A DNA stretch of 59,512 nucleotides, from positions 1,745,556-1,805,067 of the forward strand of contig CP070823.1 in NCBI GenBank assembly GCA_020344375.1. The letters run 5' to 3'. Origin of the DNA: Gemmatimonadota bacterium. GTDB lineage: Bacteria; Gemmatimonadota; Gemmatimonadetes; Palauibacterales; KS3-K002. Position numbers and translations under genes: made by a program. Of the stretch, positions 42,482 to 56,603 are shown piece by piece. The stretch's first letter is position 1. Every line of letters begins with the position of its first letter. The notes beneath the pieces are model-generated. The model saw only the letters and a list, made by a program, of their open reading frames with translations. It had not been told where the DNA came from and did not search any database.

Positions 42482-42584
42482 CGACGCCTTTCAGCGGCAG
42501 GCGTGGACTGAACTCGATTGAAAGTGGCAGACGAAGCGGAGGACTCTTACCGCAAGAGCTCGGTTGGGGGTGACCCACGGGAGG

Positions 42585-44804
42585 CTAGTCGAAGATCCGC
42601 TGGAAGTCGATGTCCTCTGCGGCGAGTACCAGAGCCGTGACGGGCAACCCCTCGCTGCGTGCCAGGAGATCCGAGTAGTAGGCGCTGTAGTCTTCGAGAG
42701 TCTCCTCGGGATCAGGGGGACGGATCCCGAGAAAGACCAGGTCGGCCTCCTGCGAGGCGCTACTGATGATCTCAAAGGGGTCCGTGTCGTCTGCCCTTAC
42801 GAGCACGTCGGCCTCCGCCTTCAGCCGCCCCCTCGCGATCAGACTCTGCAAGCGGTTCAGGGCGACGCTCTGTTCTTCCTGGGACGACACGATGGTCTTG
42901 ATCGCCAACCGGGCTCGGTCCCACTCCGGGCTGGCATGCAGCAGATAGCCGAGGGCGAGCATGAATCCCGCGTTCTGCCGCTGGCCGCCCCACCAGACGT
43001 CGATCTGTCGGTGCTTCCGCTCGGGGGGCGGTGTGGCGGCCTCGCGCACGATCACCAGGTTCCGTTGCAGTCGGTGGGTCAGCCGGATCAGGCGCGCGAA
43101 GTCGGCCATGTTCTCGGGCCGTTCCGTCTCTCCCAGCAGGATCGTGTTGGGGAACAGCGGGCCTACGCCGGCCGCCTGGACCAAGGCCTCGGCGCCGCGG
43201 AACACGTCATCAGCGACATGGACCTCCACGAGCGCGGGTACACGACGCTTTCGCAGGTACTCAGCGATCGTCGCCTCCATCTGCTGCACACGACCGCTGG
43301 CTGATGATGCCTCGGGCACGATGGTGGCCACGCTGAGGAAGCCGCTGCCGTGGGTGAGCGCGTCGGCCAGCTCGATCAGGTACCAGCGCGAAGCTGGGGA
43401 CCCGCTCAGCACGAGTATATTCGGCCGCCAGGTGCGCGCGTCGGGCTTGGATTCCGCCAGGCGGTAGACGGCGTAGCGCGCCAGCAGCGTGAGGATACCG
43501 TGGCGCATGTCGCCCCAGTAGGCACGCATCTCCCGTCGACTCATCAGATAGAAGACACCGCTGGTTACGAACGCCGCGATGAACGTGGCGCCCGGATTGA
43601 TCATGAACATGGTCGCAATGCAGCCGAAGGCGCCCAGAAGCGACGTCCACCATGGAGTGCGGAACTGCGGTCGCCAGGATGGACTGCCGATCAGCCCTTC
43701 CAGGCCGGCGGAGAGGTTGAGGAACCCGTAGGAAGTGAGGAAGAACATCGACAGGACGGGAGCGATGACGTTCAGGCTGCCGGTACCAATGCCGATCAGC
43801 GCCACGCCGAAGGCGACCGCGGTGGCGACTCTGGGCTCGTCGGACGCGCCGAAACCGCGCCCGAGAAAGCGCGGCACGACCCGGTCGCGCGCCAGTGCCT
43901 GCAGCGTGCGCGGAGCGCCGAGCAGGGCGCCCATCGCGCTCGACAGCGTCGCTCCCCAAACGCCGATCAGGATCGCATCACCCCACACGGCGACCCTCCT
44001 CATGATGAGAGGGTCACTCAGCAGCACGTCCTCCGGAACGATGCGCGAGAGGAAGACCGGGATGGCCATGTAGACGCCGTAGCCCACCAGGACAGCGGAG
44101 ATGGTGCCCAGCGGCAGCGCGCGACCCGGGTTCTTGAGGTTGCCGGACAGCGCGATCCCCGCCTCGATGCCCGTCACGGCGGGAAAGAACACCGCGAAGA
44201 CTACCCAGAATGACTCTTTCTCCGGGACCGTCGCCACGGCGGCGAAACCCTCCGCCGGTGCTCCGCCGGCGAAGAAGGAAACCAGCGACAGCGCGATCGC
44301 CGCCATGATGAAGAACTGCGCCTTGAGCGCGAGGTCGGCGGACGTGTACGCGAGAGCCGCGAGCCCCACTAGGGTGACGACGCCGATGGCTGGTGTGGGC
44401 AGAGATGGAAAGACGTTGTTGACCGACTCGGCGAAGCCGACGATATAGAACGAGATCCCGAGTGCCTGGGCGAAGAAGAGCGGTAGGCCGATGGCCGCGC
44501 CGGCTTCGACGCCCAGCGAGCGGCTGATCATGAAGTAGGCACCCCCGACGCCGACCCTCATGTTCGTGGCCGTGGCGGCGATCGACAGGCCTGTCAGGAA
44601 GGTGATCGAGCTGGCGAGGGTGACGATGACCAGTGTGAGCGGCAGGCCCGTGTTCCCGAGCACCCAACCCAGCCGGAGGTACATGATGACGCCGAGGATT
44701 GTCAGGATGCTCGGCGTGAAGACGCCCTTGAAAGTCCCGAAAGAGGCGCGTTCGCTCCCAGCCGCTGAGCGTCCCGCAGTTACGGTCGTGGCATTCTCAG
44801 GCAA
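42585..44804 (-). CDS. Bacterial SLC12-type (cation-chloride cotransporter-like) permease
   Basis: The product is 739 aa. Twelve membrane helices (about 30-430) open with FGTFKGVFTPSILTILGVIM and YLRLGWVLG, followed by VGVGGAYFMISRSLG, the APC-superfamily signature that SLC12 cotransporters share. A cytoplasmic C-terminal domain of about 300 residues (NILVLSGSP, LGYLLHASPEW, DLVFLGIRPP) has the nucleotide-binding-like look of USP/SLC12 tails. It should carry cations and chloride, or amino acids; the substrate is not determinable. The start is TTG 44804 with no good ribosome site. Confidence 0.85.
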   Translation of the reverse strand: MPENATTVTAGRSAAGSERASFGTFKGVFTPSILTILGVIMYLRLGWVLGNTGLPLTLVIVTLASSITFLTGLSIAATATNMRVGVGGAYFMISRSLGVEAGAAIGLPLFFAQALGISFYIVGFAESVNNVFPSLPTPAIGVVTLVGLAALAYTSADLALKAQFFIMAAIALSLVSFFAGGAPAEGFAAVATVPEKESFWVVFAVFFPAVTGIEAGIALSGNLKNPGRALPLGTISAVLVGYGVYMAIPVFLSRIVPEDVLLSDPLIMRRVAVWGDAILIGVWGATLSSAMGALLGAPRTLQALARDRVVPRFLGRGFGASDEPRVATAVAFGVALIGIGTGSLNVIAPVLSMFFLTSYGFLNLSAGLEGLIGSPSWRPQFRTPWWTSLLGAFGCIATMFMINPGATFIAAFVTSGVFYLMSRREMRAYWGDMRHGILTLLARYAVYRLAESKPDARTWRPNILVLSGSPASRWYLIELADALTHGSGFLSVATIVPEASSASGRVQQMEATIAEYLRKRRVPALVEVHVADDVFRGAEALVQAAGVGPLFPNTILLGETERPENMADFARLIRLTHRLQRNLVIVREAATPPPERKHRQIDVWWGGQRQNAGFMLALGYLLHASPEWDRARLAIKTIVSSQEEQSVALNRLQSLIARGRLKAEADVLVRADDTDPFEIISSASQEADLVFLGIRPPDPEETLEDYSAYYSDLLARSEGLPVTALVLAAEDIDFQRIFD

Positions 44805-44819
44805 GCGTCATCACTCGCG

Positions 44820-46253
44820 TCATTCGTGACTCGGACTCCGTTCGGTTTGCCGGTCCGGCAGCTCGCGAGCACAGCCGCTGCGACCGGTGGCCGCCCCGAG
44901 CCCCAGGTCGGGTAGTGCTTCGCCCTGAATCACGTAACCCTCGAGCTGATCGTCCACGAGATCCCCGTAGACCTGTGAGAACCGGTCGCGCAGGTCGCCG
45001 GTGCCGAGCCCTGCACGCCGCTCGGCGAACACGGCACGCATGACCTCGTCGAGGCTCCGCCCGCGTGCTTCGAGCTCGCGGTCCAATAAGAACGCGAGCA
45101 GGGCACCCTTGCTGTAGACCAGGCGTCGCGCTCGCTGGCCCTCACGGTAGCGACGTGATACGGCCTCCAGACTCTCAGGGCCGTCCTTTTCAAGATAGCG
45201 CATCTCCGCGCTCAGGTCCGCCAGGCACGCGTGGGCCTCCTGCATCGTCCACAGGCCGGCGCGCAGCACGGCCTTGATGCCGTAGTAGTTGGTGAAGCCT
45301 TCCAGGAACCACGTGGCCTCCGGGCGGGTGAGGCCGCTGTGGGTCCACCAGTGGAAGAGTTCGTGTGCCAGGACCATCGCATCGGGCGGCTGCACCACGC
45401 TGTGTCTGCCCGCCGCGCCGCCCCGCATGAAGCCTTCCGGCACGATGACGACTGATCGTGGGCCGCCGTCCCCGGGCGGAACGCCGGCAAGCTCGAGTTC
45501 CATCTCCAGCAGCGACACAACGGCATCCGTTCCGAGGCCGCTGTCGGCTCGCAACGCAGCGACCCGTAGCGGCATACCGCCCGCAGCGACCTCACGGACG
45601 TCGAACGGGCCCAGTCCCAGATACTCGAGGTGCCGTTGCTCCTCGTGACTCAGCTCGAACGCGTCGCCTTCCCTTATCCAGGGGGTGACCGCCGTCCAGC
45701 CGGCGGGCAAGCTGAAGACGACAGTCCCCGGGCCGACAAGGTCCAATCTGGGAAAGAGGCTGGCCGTACGGATGACCGCGAGGTCCTGCGTCACGCGGCT
45801 CCGGGCGTCCGCGGGACTTTCGGCGCGGCTTCCGGGTGGATAGAACGTGGGGTCGATGGTGTACTCGACGATCACGGCGTCCCGGGTGCCCTGAGAGTGC
45901 ACCGCGACCTCGTAGGCGCTTCCGTCCGCCTCGAGCTGCCTCACCTGGAGGGGTCGGCCGTTCGCCCAAGCCGAGATCGAGTCTAGTTGCCCGGGGTGCC
46001 GGCGCGCATCGAGGAATTCCAGCCGGATCCGTGAGCGGCCGAGGAGGGCCTCTGCGGGGAACGTCCCTCGCACGTCCACGAGGCCGCTGGCCGATCGGGT
46101 GATCCGAACCTCCCAGCGGATGTCTGGCCTGGGCTCCGGCGCGGGTGCCTGGCCCAGGCCCGCGGCAGGCGCCGCCATGGTCAGCCCCACCAGCCCGCAC
46201 CGGCGAACGGTGCTCCGCAACGTCGCTACCGGCATGTCAGCTCGAACCTTCAT
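44820..46253 (-). CDS. Secreted M61/M1-like zinc metallopeptidase
   Basis: The product is 477 aa with an export signal (about 1-36). Zinc site HELFH (297-301) in VLAHELFHWWTHSGL and the distal glutamate E319 in FLEGFTNYYG give a gluzincin signature closest to M61 glycyl aminopeptidases; an N-terminal beta domain (about 45-215) precedes it. The usual C-terminal PDZ domain of M61 proteins is not evident. The start overlaps the end of the decarboxylase gene upstream by 17 bases, so the two are co-translated. Confidence 0.85.
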   Translation of the reverse strand: MKVRADMPVATLRSTVRRCGLVGLTMAAPAAGLGQAPAPEPRPDIRWEVRITRSASGLVDVRGTFPAEALLGRSRIRLEFLDARRHPGQLDSISAWANGRPLQVRQLEADGSAYEVAVHSQGTRDAVIVEYTIDPTFYPPGSRAESPADARSRVTQDLAVIRTASLFPRLDLVGPGTVVFSLPAGWTAVTPWIREGDAFELSHEEQRHLEYLGLGPFDVREVAAGGMPLRVAALRADSGLGTDAVVSLLEMELELAGVPPGDGGPRSVVIVPEGFMRGGAAGRHSVVQPPDAMVLAHELFHWWTHSGLTRPEATWFLEGFTNYYGIKAVLRAGLWTMQEAHACLADLSAEMRYLEKDGPESLEAVSRRYREGQRARRLVYSKGALLAFLLDRELEARGRSLDEVMRAVFAERRAGLGTGDLRDRFSQVYGDLVDDQLEGYVIQGEALPDLGLGAATGRSGCARELPDRQTERSPSHE

Positions 46254-47727
46254 CTCTCTCCAATCGCCGGCCTTCCCGCTGGATCAACTCCCAGGCCCGG
46301 GCCACGTGCTCCTCGGTCGTGCGTAGGTTGCCGATCGCCAGGCGTAGCGTGTAGACGCCCCGCAGGTCGGTGTGGGAGAGATAAACTTCGCCCGTCGCGT
46401 TCAGTCGCCGGAGTAGAGTCTCGTTGAACCGATTGAGCGCGGCGTTGGCGTCATCAGTGCCGCTGCCGCCAGCCGCCGCGAGCCCTGCCGGACGCGCACG
46501 GAAGCAGACGACGCTCAACGGGGTCGGAGCCAACCGCTCGAAGTCGGGGTGCTCGTCTACCCAGTGGGCGAAGAGCTGTGCTAGCCGGATGTGCTCCCGC
46601 AAGCGTTCGGCGATCCCCTGAGAGCCGAAGCTGCGTAAGACCATCCACAGCTTGAGTGCCCGGAAACGACGACCCAGCGAGACCCCCCAGTCCATGTAGT
46701 TTCTGATCTGGCCGTCGACCGCGGTGCGCAGATATTCCGGCACCAGGCTGAAGGCGCCGGTGAGCGTGTCAGGTTGCGTCGTGTAAAGCACGCTGCAGTC
46801 AATGGGCGTGAACAGCCACTTGTGCGGGTTGACCACGATGGACGTGGCGGACTCGCAGCCGTCCAACACGTGCCGATACTCGGGTATGATCGCCGCGCTG
46901 CCGGCATACGCGGCATCGACGTGCAGCCAGAGGTCCTCGCTTTCGCAGACCTCGGCGATCGCGCGCACGGGATCGATACTTGTTGTCGATGTCGTCCCGA
47001 CCGTCGGCACCACGCAGAACGGTCGGTGACCTGCGGCACGGTCCTCGGCGATGGCCCTGGCCAGCTCGCTCACGTCCATCCGGAATTCGTCGTCAGTGGG
47101 GATCTTCTGCACGCCCGCTTTCCCCAGGCCGAGGACGATCGCGGCCTTCTCAATGGACGAGTGGGCCTGCTCCGAGGTGTAGAGGCGCAGGAGTGGGACG
47201 TCGGTGCGGCCGGCCATCCCGCGCTCGCGGATTTCGAGATCGGACAGCGCGTGCCGGGCCGCCGCGATGGCGCAGAGCGAGGAGACCGACGCGGTGTCCA
47301 TGATCACGCCTTCGAAACCCGCGGGCAGTCCCAACAGCTGGCGCAGCCAATCGACCGCCACCTCCTCCAGCTCGGTCGCCGCCGGCGACGTCTGCCACAG
47401 CATCCCGTTGACGTTGAGGGCCGCGGAGAGCAGCTCGCCGAGGATGCCGGGCGCGGACCCGGTGATGCTGAAGTAGGCGAAGAAGCCGGGGTGGTTCCAG
47501 TGAGTGATCCCGGGAACCACGATCTTCTCGAAGTCGTCGAGCACGGTCTCGATCGGCTCGCCGGCCTCGGGGGCACTCTTGGGCAGTGCCGCCCTCAGCT
47601 CGTTCGGGGCGACCTGGGCGAGTACGGGGTAGTCCTCCGGATGGCTGAGGTAGCTCGCGATCCAGTCGACGGCCCGGCGCCCGGCGCGGCGAAACTCTTC
47701 TACTGGCAAGTCACCTGCTTGGTGCAT
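46237..47727 (-). CDS. Aromatic-L-amino-acid decarboxylase (PLP group II)
   Basis: The product is 496 aa. PLP lysine K303 (NPHKWLF), stacking histidine H189 (SEQAHSSIEKA), D271 (HVDAAYAG) and HWNHPGFFAYF match eukaryotic and bacterial aromatic amino acid decarboxylases. The catalytic-loop tyrosine Y332 (VPEYLR), lost in aldehyde synthases, is present, so decarboxylation is expected. The product would be tryptamine, tyramine or phenethylamine. ATG 47727 is used; GTG 47733 is possible. Divergent from the lipoprotein gene. Confidence 0.92.
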   Translation of the reverse strand: MHQAGDLPVEEFRRAGRRAVDWIASYLSHPEDYPVLAQVAPNELRAALPKSAPEAGEPIETVLDDFEKIVVPGITHWNHPGFFAYFSITGSAPGILGELLSAALNVNGMLWQTSPAATELEEVAVDWLRQLLGLPAGFEGVIMDTASVSSLCAIAAARHALSDLEIRERGMAGRTDVPLLRLYTSEQAHSSIEKAAIVLGLGKAGVQKIPTDDEFRMDVSELARAIAEDRAAGHRPFCVVPTVGTTSTTSIDPVRAIAEVCESEDLWLHVDAAYAGSAAIIPEYRHVLDGCESATSIVVNPHKWLFTPIDCSVLYTTQPDTLTGAFSLVPEYLRTAVDGQIRNYMDWGVSLGRRFRALKLWMVLRSFGSQGIAERLREHIRLAQLFAHWVDEHPDFERLAPTPLSVVCFRARPAGLAAAGGSGTDDANAALNRFNETLLRRLNATGEVYLSHTDLRGVYTLRLAIGNLRTTEEHVARAWELIQREGRRLERDEGSS

Positions 47728-47859
47728 CTTCACCCCCGTTTGGCTATAGACGAGGCTCGGCTGTTTGCGCCGGAACGTCTCACAAGGCTACCTTGCTGGC
47801 CTTGTTACGACTCCGGTGGGTCGGCTCGAGCGGATCAGCAATAAGAAGGAATCAGCCTC

Positions 47860-48540
47860 GTGCGCAATACCGTCAGGCGGTTGGCCCCGCGCCTTGTGTT
47901 CGTCGCTTTGCTTGCCGCGTTAGCCTCGTGTGAACGCTCACAAGACGTCGGCTGGGCTGACCGAGAGAGGCCCGATAGCTTGGCGGCGCGCCGGACCGAG
48001 GCGACGTCACCTGCTCCCGTGCCGTCTGAGCAGGCGGGGCCGGGCAGTCCCACCGCGATACTGCAGGAGTACCAGCAGTTGGCGATGGCTTTGGACACGC
48101 TCAGGCAGCGCGCGATGGAAGACGAGGTGCTGGCGGCGGAGTGGAGGCAGCTGCAGGCGCGTGTGCAAGCGCAAATCGCGGAGGGCTCGGAGTTCCACAG
48201 GGGGCTGATCGTTCGCCGGGCCCAGATCGAAGCGCGTTTGGCCGAGGCACGGGAGACGGGTGTGCCCATTCCGCAGCAGGAATTGCAGGAGCTGGCTCGG
48301 CACTACTCGAACATCGAGGCCGAGTTCGCCCGAGCGCGGAACGAGCTGCTTGAGCAGGATCCCGGACTGGCTGCGCGGCTCAGGGCACTTCAGAGACGCA
48401 CGTTCCGCAAGATGCGCGAGCTTGAGCCCGCTCGCGCCGCTCAGATCGACCGGGTCCAGGAGCTGGAAGGCCTGCTCTTCTATCCCCCGGAGTCGCTCGC
48501 CGGGGCGCAGGACACAGCAGCTCGGATTCAGCCTCGCTAA
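47860..48540 (+). CDS. Coiled-coil lipoprotein of unknown function
   Basis: The product is 226 aa. A lipoprotein signal ends in ALASC (about residue 24). A Ser/Pro-rich spacer is followed by long Ala/Glu/Gln/Arg helices (about 65-200) with heptad character. No family recognised; a periplasmic structural role is possible. GTG 47860. From 48541 to 48745 I see no gene or clear signal. Confidence 0.75.
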   Translation: MRNTVRRLAPRLVFVALLAALASCERSQDVGWADRERPDSLAARRTEATSPAPVPSEQAGPGSPTAILQEYQQLAMALDTLRQRAMEDEVLAAEWRQLQARVQAQIAEGSEFHRGLIVRRAQIEARLAEARETGVPIPQQELQELARHYSNIEAEFARARNELLEQDPGLAARLRALQRRTFRKMRELEPARAAQIDRVQELEGLLFYPPESLAGAQDTAARIQPR

Positions 48541-48766
48541 TCGCCGCGCCCAGCTCCAGCCTCTCCGCCTCTCTAACTCCCCTCTGGCTCCAATTCGACG
48601 AAATGCTGGCCCTCATCGAAAGCTTTCGGCAGCCAAATACGAGCCCTTACTGTTCGCGCCTGCCCACGACAGCGTTGGCGCTGGTGGGTCCGGCTGAGTT
48701 GCTGTATGTTTTTGGCAATCGCGCGCTCTGTCTGGCGAGTCCTCGTTGGGAAGGGTAATCCAGACC

Positions 48767-49312
48767 GTGGCGAAAGCGCGGGAACGGCCAGCCTCGCTGG
48801 CTGCGAGTCTGGCGGCGCTTGCACAAGAGGGAGGGATTGCGGTGCGTGATTTCACGCAGGTGGTCAGGGAGAACGTCGGCGAGTATCGAGGCTGGTTCAT
48901 CAGCGCGGTCAAGTGGACTCCGATCTTCGCTGCCACACTGATGGCGCTCTCTCAGGACCCACGCCTGCAGCCGCGCCATCGGACTCTGGTGAACGCGGCG
49001 TTGGCCTACTTCGTGACCTCCGACGACGCTGTCCCGGAGGGGGAATACGGACCATACGGCTACCTGGATGACAACCTGGTCAGCGCCTATGTCCTGGAAC
49101 GGATCGCGCGTGAGATCGGCTGGCGCGTCATCGAGGAGTCCTGGAACGGCGAGCTGGCAGCGCGCGATGTGGCGCGAGAGACGCTGGACCGTGAGAACGA
49201 GCTGTTAGGGCATCTAGGTCAGGAGGCGTTGCAGAAGGCTGGCGTCCTGGAGGAGGGCGGTCGGCAGGTGGGAGATGTTGGCGAGGTGACGCCTCCAGTC
49301 GGTCTGGCCTAG
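48767..49312 (+). CDS. DUF1232 (YkvA-like) protein
   Basis: The product is 181 aa. The C-terminal half carries the DUF1232 pattern: ALAYFVTSDDAVPEG and GYLDDNLVSAYVLERI, a proline/aspartate motif linked with a small hydrophobic domain. Function of the family is poorly defined. The start is uncertain between GTG 48767 (AAGGG upstream, rather far) and TTG 48746. Confidence 0.78.
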   Translation: MAKARERPASLAASLAALAQEGGIAVRDFTQVVRENVGEYRGWFISAVKWTPIFAATLMALSQDPRLQPRHRTLVNAALAYFVTSDDAVPEGEYGPYGYLDDNLVSAYVLERIAREIGWRVIEESWNGELAARDVARETLDRENELLGHLGQEALQKAGVLEEGGRQVGDVGEVTPPVGLA

Positions 49313-49340
49313 CCAGACAAGGCCCGAGATGGCCGGCCTC

Positions 49341-49369
49341 TTTTGCGGCTGGCTGAGTCGCCGTAATTT
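49341..49369 (+). promoter_or_regulatory. Possible promoter of tatA
   Basis: TTTTGC (49341-49346), a 17-base spacer and TAATTT (49364-49369) end about 40 bases before the tatA ATG. The -35 is weak, so this is a modest candidate. Confidence 0.33.
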
Positions 49370-49410
49370 GAAGATGAGCGTTGGTCAACGAGAGTCTTGG
49401 AGCAGTGGCT

Positions 49411-49635
49411 ATGGGTATCGGTAATTTCGGTTGGACCGAGGGCCTGCTGATCGCCTTCCTTTTCCTGTTGCTGTTCGGCGCCCGGCGGTTGCCGGAGATC
49501 GGCCAGTCGCTAGGTAAGGGGATCCGCGAGTTCAAGAAGTCGCTGACGTCCTCGGACGAGGAACCGCAAGTCGGCTCCGGCGACGAGGACGTGGCGCAGG
49601 TCGAGGGTCCGCAGAACCGAGACGAAGCCCGCTAG
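49411..49635 (+). CDS. tatA: Twin-arginine translocase subunit TatA/TatE
   Basis: The product is 74 aa. The membrane helix WTEGLLIAFLFLLLFGARRL, hinge PEIGQSLGKGIREFKKSL and an acidic tail are the TatA hallmark. TatA oligomers form the Tat pore with TatB/C for folded, RR-signal proteins. ATG 49411 has GGAG eight bases upstream; TTG 49381 would add ten residues. tatB/tatC are not near. It is convergent with the YbaK gene; hairpin GCACGGG/CCCGTGC at 49653-49676 between them has no T-tract. Confidence 0.92.
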   Translation: MGIGNFGWTEGLLIAFLFLLLFGARRLPEIGQSLGKGIREFKKSLTSSDEEPQVGSGDEDVAQVEGPQNRDEAR

Positions 49636-49811
49636 CATTCGCCGCACGCTTCGCACGGGGAGTCCCGCTCCCGTGCGTGTCGCAGAGCGCGGACTGCCCA
49701 ACGCCCGCAGCTTCTTTTCCGCTATCGTGTAGTTACGACAGGTGCGCGTCGTTCGTCACGGTGCGCCCCGCGTGGGAGCTACCGTGATGCAGCTGGCTGC
49801 TCCGCCTGTCC

Positions 49812-50288
49812 CTAGCTTGAGAGCTTGCCGAACTGCCCAACCACGGGCTTCGCCAGCCGCTCGAAATCCGCATAGCGCATCCGAACGGCCTCGGTGTGGT
49901 TGCCCGCGTTGAAGACGATCGACTCGTCTTCTGCGAGCCGCTGGTCGACGAAGACCCGCTGCCCGTAAAGGCTGCCGAACGGCGGCATGGCACCCGGCTC
50001 GCAGTTCGGATAGAGTCCGGCGAACTCCGACTCTCCCGCCAGGCGCAGGGGTCCGGACTTCACGAGTTTCCCGAGCGACGCCGTATTGACGTGATATGAG
50101 GCCGGCAAGACGGCCATGATCGGCTCACTGCCTTCGGTGAAGAAGATTACCGTCTTGGCCCACTCATAGCCGGAGACGTGTGAGACCGCTGCCTCCTCCG
50201 CCGCGGTGTAGGCGGTGGGGTGCTTGAGCACCTCGTACTTCACGCCCTCGTCCTTCAGCAGTTTCTCGACTTCCGGTGCGACTGCCAT
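49812..50288 (-). CDS. YbaK/EbsC-family aminoacyl-tRNA deacylase
   Basis: The product is 158 aa, a single YbaK domain. K45 in AKTVIFF is the conserved deacylase lysine, and GAMPPFG and NAGNHTEAVRM are family motifs. It should hydrolyse mischarged tRNAs (Cys-tRNA-Pro or Ala-tRNA-Pro type). ATG 50288 has a purine-rich site upstream. It lies 23 bases downstream of polX on the same strand, possibly the end of that operon. Confidence 0.9.
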   Translation of the reverse strand: MAVAPEVEKLLKDEGVKYEVLKHPTAYTAAEEAAVSHVSGYEWAKTVIFFTEGSEPIMAVLPASYHVNTASLGKLVKSGPLRLAGESEFAGLYPNCEPGAMPPFGSLYGQRVFVDQRLAEDESIVFNAGNHTEAVRMRYADFERLAKPVVGQFGKLSS

Positions 50289-50311
50289 GGCGACTCACCT
50301 CCGTTTGCTCG

Positions 50312-52024
50312 CTACTTCTGCATCAATTCGAGGAACTTGGCCAAGCTATACGTGTTGGCCACGTCCGCCTCTTCCAGCCAACCTCGGCGCGCCTGATCCA
50401 CACCGTAGTGCATGTAGTCGAGCTCGGCTGTTCGATGTGCGTCGGTATTGATGACGATCTTCACGCCCGCTTCCCGCGCCATCTGTAGGTGGAAATCGCG
50501 AAGGTCGAGCCGGTCCGGCTGGGCGTTCAGTTCCAGCATCACCGCCTCGTTCTGTGCTACCTTTACCAGCTCTTCCACGTCCACGGGGTAGGGCTCCCGG
50601 CGATTGATGAGCCGGCCCGTCGGATGGGCGAGGATGTTCACCTGCGGATGCTGCATGGCTTTGCTGATGCGTTTTGTCATCTCGGCGCGGCTCAGGTTGA
50701 ATTTCGAGTGCACCGCAATGACGACGACGTCCATCTCCGCGAGCAGACCGTCGCTCAAGTCGAGTGACCCATCCTCCAGGATATCGACCTCCGCTGACTT
50801 CAAGATCCGGATGTCGTCGAGTCTCTCTTGAAGTTCGTCGATCTCCGCGAACTGCCTTCGAAAGTCTGATGGTTTGAGGCCCGCCATCCGCAAGGCCGGG
50901 CCGTGGTCGGTGATGGCCATGTACTTGTAGCCGCGCTCGCGACAGGCCTGCACCATCTCCTCGGCGGTATTCCTGCCGTCGCTGTACGTCGTGTGCATCT
51001 GCAGGTCGCCACGTATATCCTCGAGCTCGATGATCTTGGGCAGGCGCTTCACACGCGCGGCTTCGATCTCGCCACGTGCCTCGCGCAGCTCGGGCGAGAT
51101 CCAGGGAAGATCGACGGCGCCGAATACCTCCTCCTCCGTTTCCCCACAGATGAGCCGGTCGCCGCTGAAGACGCCGTACTCGTTGATCTTCAGGCCGCGC
51201 TCACGACCGATCCCGCGGATCGCGATGTTGTGGGCCTTCGATCCCGTGAAGTAGTGCATGGCCGCGCCATAGCTCTCCTGTGGGACCAGGCGCAGATCGA
51301 CCTGAAGCCCGGCCTTCAGGCGGATCGAGCTCTTGGTAGGTCCCTTCGCCAGTATCTCCCGAGCCTCTCGGTAGGCGACGAAGTGATCCATCACAGAGGA
51401 CCCATTGGACGTCGTCGCCAGGATGTCGATATCACCGACCGTCTCGCAGCGGCGCCGGTAGCTGCCGGCGACTTCGAGATCGACCAGCCCTTCCGCTTGC
51501 CTGAGGTAGGCGAGCAGCGGCTGGACGTAGATGTCGGCGTCCGACAGCTTGAACCGCCCCGCGCGTGCCTTCAGCTCTTCGATCCCCTTGAGGACCCGCG
51601 CCTGCATGGTCGAGCCGAAGCCCGGTAGCTGTTCGAGCGCGCCGCTACGGGCCGCCTGCTCCAGCTCATCCACCGATGTGATGTCGAGCGCGTCCCACAC
51701 CTGTCGCGCCCGTTTCGGGCCGAGCCCGGGGATCTGCATGATCTGGACGAGTGAGGCTGGGACCTGCTGACGGAGTTCGTTCAGAAACTCCAGCTCGCCG
51801 GTCTGGAAGAGTTCGCGCAGCTTACCTGCCAGGTCCTTGCCGATCCCAGGTAGCTCCTCGAGCCGTTGCTCCTCGCCTTTCAGCAAGGACTCCAAGGGCT
51901 GTGACAGCGTCTCGACCGTCCGCGCTGCGTTGCGATAGGCACGGACCCGGAAGGGATTCGCCCCCTGGATCTCCAGCAGGTCGGCGATCTCCTCAAAAAC
52001 CCGCGCGTAGTCGATGTTCTCCAC
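50312..52024 (-). CDS. polX: DNA polymerase/3'-5' exonuclease PolX
   Basis: The product is 570 aa, the standard bacterial PolX length. An N-terminal helix-hairpin-helix region (LEELPGIGKDLAGKL, IPGLGPKRARQVWD), a Pol beta-type nucleotidyltransferase core (VAGSYRRRCETVGDIDIL, VDLRLV) and a C-terminal PHP domain (DLQMHTTYSDGRN, AITDHG, ILAHPTGR, NTDAHR) are present. It does gap-filling repair synthesis and PHP-dependent exonuclease work. It starts one base after the ligA stop, i.e. tightly coupled. Confidence 0.96.
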   Translation of the reverse strand: MENIDYARVFEEIADLLEIQGANPFRVRAYRNAARTVETLSQPLESLLKGEEQRLEELPGIGKDLAGKLRELFQTGELEFLNELRQQVPASLVQIMQIPGLGPKRARQVWDALDITSVDELEQAARSGALEQLPGFGSTMQARVLKGIEELKARAGRFKLSDADIYVQPLLAYLRQAEGLVDLEVAGSYRRRCETVGDIDILATTSNGSSVMDHFVAYREAREILAKGPTKSSIRLKAGLQVDLRLVPQESYGAAMHYFTGSKAHNIAIRGIGRERGLKINEYGVFSGDRLICGETEEEVFGAVDLPWISPELREARGEIEAARVKRLPKIIELEDIRGDLQMHTTYSDGRNTAEEMVQACRERGYKYMAITDHGPALRMAGLKPSDFRRQFAEIDELQERLDDIRILKSAEVDILEDGSLDLSDGLLAEMDVVVIAVHSKFNLSRAEMTKRISKAMQHPQVNILAHPTGRLINRREPYPVDVEELVKVAQNEAVMLELNAQPDRLDLRDFHLQMAREAGVKIVINTDAHRTAELDYMHYGVDQARRGWLEEADVANTYSLAKFLELMQK

Positions 52025-52025
52025 T

Positions 52026-56553
<4,528 letters not shown>

Positions 56554-56603
56554 CTTGAATTTCCCTTCGGTTCGATGGCTACGGCCGCGCCGGTCGAAGG
56601 CTC

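Noticed and set aside
49653..49676. Hairpin between tatA and the YbaK gene as terminator
   Set aside because: Perfect 7-bp stem but no T-tract on either strand, so termination cannot be claimed.
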